This document shows positions 1 to 5,376 of a DNA stretch of 11,253 nucleotides, piece after piece (within the stretch, counting starts at the first letter, position 1; every line of letters starts with the position of its first letter). This stretch comes from Bacillota bacterium (lineage in GTDB: Bacteria > Bacillota > Clostridia > Christensenellales > Aristaeellaceae), in NCBI GenBank assembly GCA_023460055.1, contig JAEWRJ010000117.1:1-11253 (forward strand). Direction: 5' to 3'. The notes below the pieces were generated by a model. The model saw only the letters and a list, made by a program, of their open reading frames with translations. It was not told where the DNA came from and searched no databases. Made by a program: the position numbers and the translations under genes.

Positions 1-604
1 TGCGGATCAACACGGTGGCAAGGATCGGGCGCATCAGGGGAAGCACCACCTGCACAAAGGTCTGCGCCGGGGTTGCACCGTCAATATAGGCTGCTTCTTC
101 CATATCGGTGGGAATAGATTTGAGGAAGCCGACATACAAGAACACCGCCTCGCAGGTCAACGATGAAATACACAGAATCGCAAGGCCTGTCGGATGCAGC
201 ATATTCATAAAGGTCAGCTGCTTTACCAAGGGCATCATCTTCACCTCAAAAGGGATAAATATGCCCATCAGCAGGTAGAAATAAAGCGCCTTGTACCAGC
301 GGCTCCGGCCCATGGATCGGGAAATAGCGTAGCTCATCATGGGCATGATGGCCATATTGCCCAGCAGCACCAATACCGTGATGTATACGGTATTGCCCAG
401 CGCGCGGAAGTACTTTCCGCCTTCCAAAACAGCCGCGAAATTACTCAGGTTGAACGACTGAGGAGGAGAAAAGAAGCTGGCTGTATTCTCCGCCGGCGTT
501 TTAAAGGCTGTCATCAGTGTGATATAAAGCGGCAGGATGATCATCAGTACGCCAAAGATCAGGAAGGAATAAATTGCCGTTTTTGATGCTCTGCTTAATT
601 TCAT
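1..604 (-). CDS. Carbohydrate ABC transporter permease, MalG/AraQ type (3' end outside the window)
   Basis: This is one of two membrane subunits of a sugar importer. It is open from an ATG at 604 to the left edge, giving 201 codons, so the C-terminus is missing. The translation begins MKLSRASKTAIYSFLIFGVL, a first membrane helix typical of the family, followed by a periplasmic-side loop and further hydrophobic segments. Near 86-115 the cytoplasmic EAA loop reads EEAAYIDGATPAQTFVQVVLPLM, matching the EAA-G-(9)-I-LP motif that docks on the ATPase. The RBS AAGGA lies 6 nt before the ATG. The start overlaps the stop of the upstream permease gene as ATGA, so the two subunits are probably translationally coupled and made in equal amounts. 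The sugar transported cannot be told from sequence alone. Confidence 0.93.
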   Translation of the reverse strand, partial: MKLSRASKTAIYSFLIFGVLMIILPLYITLMTAFKTPAENTASFFSPPQSFNLSNFAAVLEGGKYFRALGNTVYITVLVLLGNMAIMPMMSYAISRSMGRSRWYKALYFYLLMGIFIPFEVKMMPLVKQLTFMNMLHPTGLAILCISSLTCEAVFLYVGFLKSIPTDMEEAAYIDGATPAQTFVQVVLPLMRPILATVLIR

Positions 605-1521
605 AGATCATCCTTCTTTCTGCCCGACAGGGTGATCTGCACTGCTGATATCGCGGCGATGATCACACCGATCACGATCGCCTCGGCCACGGCATAGCTG
701 AACTTGGACTCCACAAAGGCATTGGAATAGATCAGCAGCGACACGCTTTCTGTCACGCCCCCCGGCCCGCCGTCCGTCAGGCTTTTGACATAATCAAACA
801 CGGTTATGCCGCCTTTGATCGTCAGCACCAGCACCACTGAAAGTACGGGCCGCAGATAAGGCAGGGTAATGTGACGGAAGCGCCGCAGGGCCGACGCGCC
901 ATCCATCTGCGCCGCTTCGTACAATTCAAGCGGCACGGTCTGCATGCCGGATAAAAAGAGCAGCGTGGGCATGGCGACGCCCTGCCATACATTGACAAAG
1001 AGGATGCCGAACACCGCGTATCCGGGAGAGGACAGTATGTTTTTACTGAGCACCTCGCTGCCCAGCACCGTTCCGATGGGCGGAAGGGCACGATAAAATA
1101 TCTGATTGAATATGAGACCTACTGTAAGCATGCTCAGCACCGCCGGAAAAAAGTATGCCGCGCGAAACACGGTCATGCCCCGAACCTTTGTATTGAGCAG
1201 CAGCGCCAGAATAATGCCCAGTACCACGATGCATATGCTGAGCATGACGCAGTACTTGAGATTAAAGGTCAGCGCCCGAAGAAAACGGGCATCCTTGAAT
1301 ATATTGGCGTAATTCTTCAAGCCCACAAAGGTCATTTTCCGTGAGATGCCGTTCCAGTTGGTCAGGCTGTAATAAAAACCCAGGAAAACGGGAAAAATAA
1401 AAAATATGCTGTATAAAAACGCACCCGGAAGGCTGAACAGCGCAAAAGTAACCCGCTGCGGGCGGTTGAGCGTATCCATACCAACCGATGAACGCCTGGC
1501 CTTTTTTGGGATGCCTGACAA
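601..1521 (-). CDS. Carbohydrate ABC transporter permease, MalF/UgpA type
   Basis: This is the first membrane subunit of the sugar importer, about 306 residues, normal for the family. It has a short basic cytoplasmic N-terminus, a helix around FALFSLPGAFLYSIFFIFPVF, the family motif SLTNWNG just after it, and about six membrane helices in all. The EAA loop reads ELYEAAQMDGASALRRFRHI followed by TLPYLRP. Start choice: the reading frame opens at a GTG at 1530, but that codon overlaps the only Shine-Dalgarno sequence (AAAGGAG). The in-frame TTG at 1521 sits 8 nt after AGGAG and is the better start. The gene follows the binding-protein gene by about 97 nt, which holds a GC-rich stem-loop, and overlaps the next permease gene by 4 nt. 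No ATPase gene is visible, so a shared MsmX/UgpC-like ATPase is likely (inference), though one could lie beyond the left edge. Confidence 0.94.
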   Translation of the reverse strand: MSGIPKKARRSSVGMDTLNRPQRVTFALFSLPGAFLYSIFFIFPVFLGFYYSLTNWNGISRKMTFVGLKNYANIFKDARFLRALTFNLKYCVMLSICIVVLGIILALLLNTKVRGMTVFRAAYFFPAVLSMLTVGLIFNQIFYRALPPIGTVLGSEVLSKNILSSPGYAVFGILFVNVWQGVAMPTLLFLSGMQTVPLELYEAAQMDGASALRRFRHITLPYLRPVLSVVLVLTIKGGITVFDYVKSLTDGGPGGVTESVSLLIYSNAFVESKFSYAVAEAIVIGVIIAAISAVQITLSGRKKDDL

Positions 1522-1570
1522 ATCGATCACTCCTTTTCTGGGGAACCCTTGCTTTTGCCTGATGCAGGCA

Positions 1571-1609
1571 AAGGCCCGGGCACGGGGCCGTCCGCCGTGC
1601 CCGGGTCTT
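1571..1609 (-). terminator. GC-rich intercistronic stem-loop (partial attenuator or mRNA stabiliser)
   Basis: An 11-bp perfect stem (1575-1585 with 1595-1605, CCCGGGCACGG against CCGTGCCCGGG) with a 9-nt loop lies 10 nt after the binding-protein stop codon. A G/T wobble and three more pairs extend it to 1571-1609. No run of T follows on the minus strand, so it is not a standard intrinsic terminator. Such structures after binding-protein genes commonly protect the upstream mRNA or let only part of transcription through, giving more binding protein than permease. That role is inferred here. Confidence 0.7.
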
Positions 1610-1618
1610 CAGAAACAA

Positions 1619-2845
1619 TTATTGATTATACAGACTCATGATCGCGTCGCCGAAGGCTTTCACAAAGTTATCGATGTTGCCGTCAACATACAGCTGCTGG
1701 GCGGCGGGGCGCATTTCCTCGCGCAGGCCGGTGGGCCAGAAGTTGACCTGGGTCAGGAACATCTTTCCCTGATCCATCAGCTCCTTCATATACATGTGCT
1801 GCTCTTTGTCGTACTCAACGCCCTTGATCATGTTCACGTTGCCGTCAACGGCGTAATACTTCTGGGCAACTTCAGTGCGGGAGAGGTACTCAAGGAACTT
1901 AAGCGCTTCTTCGGGATGCTCGCAGGACGAAGACACGGCAAAGGACGTGTCGATGTTCACGGCAACGCTCAGTTCATCGGACAAGGGCGAAGGCGTCGGG
2001 ATCAGCTTAATGGCGATATCAGGGTTGGAGGCTCGCATCGTGGAGAGCATCCAGGTACCTGAAAACATCATCGCGGCCTTGCCGTTGACCAGGTCCGCAA
2101 TCGCGGATTCATAGTCAAGACCCAGGGAATCCGCGGTCGAGTAGGGCAGAATATCCATGCACAGCTGCGCGAAGGCACGGATCGTCCGGGAGTCTTCAAC
2201 CTTCATTTCGCCGTTGGCGATCTTCTGGAATTCTTCATCGGAGTTGTGATTCAGCACGCCGATGGTGCGCTCCAGGCGCTGAGCGATGTTGCCGACATCC
2301 TTATTGGGCAAGGCAAAGGCATCATAGCCGTTTTCCTTCAGTGTCTTGGCCGCTTCCAGAAGTTCAGCATAGGTCTTGGGCTCCGCCAAGTTGAGTTTTT
2401 CAAAGATATCGGTGCGGTAGTAGATGCCGTAGCTGCTCAGCGTCATGGGCAGGGCATACTCCTTGCCGTTGTAGCGGGCCATGTCGCGCATGGTGTCAGC
2501 TACGTTGCTCATGAAGGGCATGTCGGTGAGCTCGAGGATCATCTCATCGTCAAAAATCGCCTTGTACATATCCTCAGCAGGATACACGTTGAGAATGTCG
2601 GGCATTTCGTTGGTAGCGATGCGGGTCATCAGCACTGTACGTGCATCAGCCACCGCGGTCATGGTCACGCGGATACCGGGGTTTTCTGCCATAAAGTCAG
2701 CGATGATTTCTTCCATCACGGAAACAGTTTCAGGCTTGAGGGAGTAAAACTCCAGCTCAACAGGCTTTTCAGCCAGGGCCGCGGCGCCCAGTGACAGCGT
2801 CATCGCCATCACCAGCAGCACAGCAAGTAATTTGGTTCCTTTCAT
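1619..2845 (-). CDS. Extracellular sugar-binding protein of an ABC importer (SBP_bac_1-like)
   Basis: This is the substrate-capturing subunit, 408 residues, typical for UgpB/MalE-like binding proteins. Residues 1-25 are a signal peptide with a basic start, the core LLAVLLVMAMTLSLG, and a likely signal peptidase I site after ALA (25), before EKPVELEFYS. The mature start matches the usual first strand, followed by the helix region VMEEIIADFMAENPGIRV and the segment TRIATNEMPDILNVY. YNGKEYALPMTLSSYGIYYRTDIFEKL is the usual hinge/ligand region. There is no lipobox cysteine, which is unusual for a Gram-positive binding protein. The start ATG has an AAGGAGG RBS 7 nt upstream. It is first in the operon, next to its own promoter and ahead of both permease genes, consistent with highest expression. 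Ligand class beyond sugar or glycan is unknown. Confidence 0.93.
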   Translation of the reverse strand: MKGTKLLAVLLVMAMTLSLGAAALAEKPVELEFYSLKPETVSVMEEIIADFMAENPGIRVTMTAVADARTVLMTRIATNEMPDILNVYPAEDMYKAIFDDEMILELTDMPFMSNVADTMRDMARYNGKEYALPMTLSSYGIYYRTDIFEKLNLAEPKTYAELLEAAKTLKENGYDAFALPNKDVGNIAQRLERTIGVLNHNSDEEFQKIANGEMKVEDSRTIRAFAQLCMDILPYSTADSLGLDYESAIADLVNGKAAMMFSGTWMLSTMRASNPDIAIKLIPTPSPLSDELSVAVNIDTSFAVSSSCEHPEEALKFLEYLSRTEVAQKYYAVDGNVNMIKGVEYDKEQHMYMKELMDQGKMFLTQVNFWPTGLREEMRPAAQQLYVDGNIDNFVKAFGDAIMSLYNQ

Positions 2846-2901
2846 TGCTCTTCCTCCTTGTTTATTGCAACTCCGCCATCCTATCGGCGTGTCTTGTTTA
2901 T

Positions 2902-2930
2902 ATTATAGGAACGGAACGCATGACCGGAAA
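2902..2930 (-). promoter_or_regulatory. Promoter of the sugar-importer operon
   Basis: On the minus strand a perfect -10 box TATAAT lies at 2907-2902. With a 17-nt spacer the -35 position (2930-2925) reads TTTCCG, only 3/6 to consensus. A strong -10 with a poor -35 suggests that an activator is needed, as is common for sugar operons. The predicted start near 2895 gives a leader of about 50 nt. Confidence 0.6.
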
Positions 2931-3060
2931 TAGCCCATTCAAAGAAATCATTGTGTATTATCATATTTTATTCGGAAAATTTACGATTGTTTTATACATG
3001 CACCGGCTTTTCCGAATTCCCGCATCACGGCCTTTCCCCCTTTCTGATCAAGGAAACGAA
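2931..3060. promoter_or_regulatory. AT-rich divergent intergenic region, possible regulator binding site
   Basis: The 362-bp gap between the divergent importer operon and secreted-protein gene is clearly AT-richer than its surroundings, most of all at 2940-3000. It holds two similar direct motifs, ATTGTGTATTAT (2950-2961) and ATTGTTTTATAC (2986-2997), 36 bp apart start to start. They lie upstream of the weak -35 of the importer promoter, where an AraC/YesN-type or LacI-type activator could bind. No regulator gene is in the window. The binding role is inference, and AT-rich sequence yields such matches easily. Confidence 0.3.
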
Positions 3061-3086
3061 AAATAAGGCATAGAAAGAAAATTCCT

Positions 3087-3115
3087 CTGGAACATGCTCA
3101 AAAATATGGTATAAT
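3087..3115 (+). promoter_or_regulatory. Promoter of the secreted-protein gene
   Basis: There is a perfect extended -10, TGGTATAAT, with TATAAT at 3110-3115. The -35 position at a 17-nt spacer reads CTGGAA (3087-3092), 3/6 to consensus, and the TG extension would compensate. A start near 3122 leaves a leader of about 86 nt, ending in a small hairpin (stem 3181-3185 with 3190-3194) just before the RBS. Confidence 0.6.
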
Positions 3116-3207
3116 GATTTTATTGACAGACTTTACAGCGCCCGACCGACAGCATTCATAAGTATCTCTCGCTTGCATGACCGGGATAGCCCGGGAAAGG
3201 ACTGTAT

Positions 3208-5001
3208 ATGAAAAGAATATTCGCCTGCATCCTGGCCCTGATGCTTTGCGCGAGCTTGCTCTCGGCATCTGCCGGGCAACCCGAGGGACTGCGCGTCACC
3301 CTGGAAGAATTGAGTTATGATGCGATGAGCGATGCCGAGCGAGAAAGCCTCCCGGCACTGCTGAACACGCTTAAAATGGACATTGTAACGGCGGAGAGCG
3401 GCGTGTTCGCGCTGTCCCTGGGCGGCGTCCAGGTCTACTTTACGGAAGACTCCGGCCTGCTGATCCATCTGCCCGATCAGGCGATGAATGGCAGCGCCAG
3501 CTCTGATGATTTGATGGGCGCTTTGCTCATGGGTGAAAACGAGCCGGGCACCTGGTACCGGCCCGCCGTTTCCGGTATGCCCATCAACAGTGCCTTGTTC
3601 CTGGCCATGCAGCCCCTCATGATGCAGCAAATGAGCCAGTCACTGGGCCTGGATCTCAGCCTGATGGGCGGCACCGAACTCTCTGATTCTCCGGGCGGGA
3701 TACCGGATCTAAGCCTGATGGCCGCATACCTTCAGGAAGACCTGTCCATGATTGCGCGTCGGATAGAGCCGCAAATGAGCGCCTTTTTCTCCTCCGGTCC
3801 GGTGAAAACACTTCTGGCCGGGCTGTCGGGAAGCGGGCGTGTCAGCCTCAATTCCTCCATGCTTAATATGGTCATCCGTGAGGCCCGCAGCCGGCTGAAC
3901 GACACGCTCAGCCGCCTGCTCAGTGAAAGCAAGCCCGCCGCTCAACCCCAGCCCGCGGCGGAAGATGATCTGCCGGAGCTTTTAAAGGGCCTGCACTTCA
4001 GCGGGTACTACGCGCAGCTTTATCAGGGGTTCCTCCTCAGCCTGCGCGAGATGGTATCCGAAGGCGGGCTGAGTTCCCTGTTCGGGCGCCCGGTCATCCT
4101 GCCCCCGTTCAGCTTTGAAGCAAGCGAAGGCCGCGTGACCTTGTCCATTGGAGAAGATTTTCTCCTGACAGCGGATATCCTTTCCCATGAGGAGGACAGC
4201 GTGATCTGGTCCGGGCAGATCCTGACCGCCGGTACCCAGCCGATCAGCTTCAGGCTGGAGTTGGGGAAGGAAAGCGCAGCCCTCGACATGCATAACGAGG
4301 AGGGCGGCATCAGGGCTTCCTTTACTTACAGCCTGCCCGGCTGGTCCTCGGACAGGGTCCTGATCACGCTGAATGCCGCGGCGTATTCTCTAGATTCTGA
4401 CGGCAGCCTGACTGATATCAAGAACATTTCGGGCACGCTCTACGCGGATGAAACAACGCTCAGCCTGCAGGGCTCCGACGGCGACAGCGACTTCTCGGCA
4501 GTTTTTACCCTGGAGGAGACGCGCCTGACAGCCGACCTATCCTCCGGCGCGAACCGCGGATACACCCTTAGTCCCGCCTATCATGCCGATCTTGACTGGA
4601 CGGAGGGGCTCACCGCGCAAATGACGGAGACCACCCACTATGGCAGAAAAACTGGCGGCAGGTTCTGGATCCTGCCCGAAGGCGGCGGCGTCAGCTTCGG
4701 CCTTGCTTCCATCGACAGCATCGGTCTGAAGGACAGTGGCGAGACATTCCTGCAGGGCAGCTATACCGAGGAGCCTGACGGCGAAAAGCTCCATCTGGAC
4801 CTTGATGGCACCCTGATCGACCTTGAATGGAAAGCGCCGGAGGAAACGCTGCGGCAAGCCGTGATCAATGTCAGCCAGGCAGGCCAGACGATGCTGCGCG
4901 CCGCTGTGGATATCCGGGCGGTCGAAGGCCTGCCGCTGCCTGTGCCTCATGACATACAGGACATCGATCTGGAGCAGCTGTTCGGGGCGATGGGCAACTA
5001 A
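3208..5001 (+). CDS. Large secreted protein of unknown function
   Basis: I do not recognise this family. It is a 597-residue protein with a signal peptide (MKRIFACILALMLCASLLSA, likely cut after ASA at 22) and no later membrane segment or sortase motif, so it is probably exported. The C at residue 14 is not in a convincing lipobox. The N-terminal part (about 23-238) is rich in helix-forming and Met/Leu-rich stretches. A Pro/Ala/Glu linker (about 239-254, KPAAQPQPAAEDD) separates it from a C-terminal part (about 255-597) made mostly of alternating hydrophobic and polar residues, as in a large antiparallel beta-sheet. No catalytic motif is visible. The ATG has an AAAGGA RBS 7-8 nt upstream and its own promoter at 3087-3115. 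The gene stands alone. The last base of its TAA stop is also the first base of repeat element A, so its 3' end may have been changed by that insertion. Confidence 0.85.
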   Translation: MKRIFACILALMLCASLLSASAGQPEGLRVTLEELSYDAMSDAERESLPALLNTLKMDIVTAESGVFALSLGGVQVYFTEDSGLLIHLPDQAMNGSASSDDLMGALLMGENEPGTWYRPAVSGMPINSALFLAMQPLMMQQMSQSLGLDLSLMGGTELSDSPGGIPDLSLMAAYLQEDLSMIARRIEPQMSAFFSSGPVKTLLAGLSGSGRVSLNSSMLNMVIREARSRLNDTLSRLLSESKPAAQPQPAAEDDLPELLKGLHFSGYYAQLYQGFLLSLREMVSEGGLSSLFGRPVILPPFSFEASEGRVTLSIGEDFLLTADILSHEEDSVIWSGQILTAGTQPISFRLELGKESAALDMHNEEGGIRASFTYSLPGWSSDRVLITLNAAAYSLDSDGSLTDIKNISGTLYADETTLSLQGSDGDSDFSAVFTLEETRLTADLSSGANRGYTLSPAYHADLDWTEGLTAQMTETTHYGRKTGGRFWILPEGGGVSFGLASIDSIGLKDSGETFLQGSYTEEPDGEKLHLDLDGTLIDLEWKAPEETLRQAVINVSQAGQTMLRAAVDIRAVEGLPLPVPHDIQDIDLEQLFGAMGN

Positions 5002-5160
5002 TACTAACTCAACCCGTTAACGCATCGTTGCGTCGGTTATTTCAACCCGGTGCTGTGTCGCAACAAGTTCGACGTAGCGTTGCTACGCCTTCACTTGTGC
5101 TCCTTGTACCGAATCAAAATCCCTCGTCGCTTTGGATGCGTTTACGTTTTTCGTTAGTAT
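5001..5160 (+). mobile_element. MITE-like palindromic element, copy A
   Basis: This is a 160-bp non-coding element with perfect 8-bp terminal inverted repeats, ATACTAAC at 5001-5008 and GTTAGTAT at 5153-5160. Flanking bases extend the repeat to 10 bp (TA...TA). It is an imperfect palindrome throughout: AACGCATC near the left end pairs with GATGCGTT near the right, ACAAGT with ACTTGT around the middle, and CGTAGC-GTT-GCTACG forms the central hairpin. A second copy in inverse orientation lies at 9630-9789, with 139 of 160 bases identical and no gaps. It encodes no transposase, so movement would need one supplied elsewhere. TA target duplication, as in IS630/Tc1-type MITEs, fits but cannot be separated from the terminal repeats. 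Its RNA fold may also end or slow transcription from the preceding gene. Confidence 0.8.
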
Positions 5161-5231
5161 TAATATTTATGATCCCGCTGCCCCGTAAAGCCCCGCGGGT
5201 GGGGGCACGCATACAGACGGGATGCCGCGTC

Positions 5232-5259
5232 TTGACATCACGCCTGTTTTTCCTATATG
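5232..5259 (+). promoter_or_regulatory. Promoter of the ABC-F gene
   Basis: A perfect -35 TTGACA (5232-5237) is followed after 16 nt by TATATG (5254-5259) or after 18 nt by TATGCT (5256-5261), each 4/6 to the -10 consensus. The start would fall near 5266-5268, giving a leader of about 110 nt that contains the short upstream ORF. It excludes a coding start at 5257. Confidence 0.65.
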
Positions 5260-5274
5260 CTGTTCACATCACTG

Positions 5275-5376
5275 CAAAGGAGATGCGCCGATGAGAAAGA
5301 CCCTCAGGTAATCGTAAAAACAGCCACAGGCCTGTGCTCCTTTGGGGCCGCCTTGGCAACGATACGGAGGGACTTT
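5275..5376 (+). promoter_or_regulatory. Predicted translational attenuator of the ABC-F gene
   Basis: Two helices are possible and cross each other, so they should be alternatives or a pseudoknot. Helix 1 pairs AAAGACCCTC (5296-5305, inside the leader ORF) with GAGGGACTTT (5367-5376), 9 of 10 bases with one A/A mismatch. It covers most of the ABC-F Shine-Dalgarno sequence and the spacer up to the base before the ATG. Helix 2 pairs CAAAGGAG (5275-5282, the leader's own Shine-Dalgarno sequence) with CTCCTTTG (5337-5344), 8 of 8. A ribosome on the leader ORF would melt helix 1 and expose the ABC-F start. No T-run terminator is seen here, so control of translation is favoured over control of termination. 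The fold is read by eye, without an energy calculation. Confidence 0.55.
5291..5311 (+). CDS. Six-residue leader peptide MRKTLR upstream of the ABC-F gene
   Basis: This is a tiny ORF, ATG to TAA, encoding MRKTLR. A strong RBS, AAAGGAG (5276-5282), is placed 8 nt before the ATG, as good as that of any real gene here. It lies in the 5' leader of the ABC-F gene, 65 nt before its start. Antibiotic-resistance ABC-F genes such as vmlR and msr(D), and erm methylase genes, are known to be switched on when an antibiotic stalls a ribosome on a short leader ORF. The peptide has three basic residues but is not an exact Arg-X-Arg macrolide arrest motif. Codons 2-5 can pair with the ABC-F Shine-Dalgarno region. 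Peptide function is inference; the ORF and its RBS are seen directly. Confidence 0.65.
   Translation: MRKTLR

Noticed and set aside
194..586. Plus-strand 130-residue reading frame
   Set aside because: It is antisense to the well-supported MalG-type permease gene. Its composition is His/Gln/Arg-rich, as expected of a shadow frame, and it has no RBS.
1571..1609. Full intrinsic terminator after the binding-protein gene
   Set aside because: There is no T-run after the stem on the minus strand, and the permease genes downstream clearly belong to the same operon. Kept only as an attenuator or stabiliser.
5179..5207. GC-rich hairpin TGCCCC/GGGGCA as a terminator for the secreted-protein gene
   Set aside because: The stem is only 6 bp and no T-run follows; it is unlikely to be an intrinsic terminator.
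5283..5294. Alternative leader ORF ATG-CGC-CGA-TGA (MRR)
   Set aside because: Its ATG directly abuts the Shine-Dalgarno sequence with no spacer, so initiation at 5291 is far more likely.
5257..5376. An upstream in-frame ATG that would add 40 residues to the ABC-F protein
   Set aside because: It lies within the -10 region of the likely promoter and has no RBS. The added residues do not resemble ABC-F proteins, while ATG 5377 has a well-placed CGGAGGGA.
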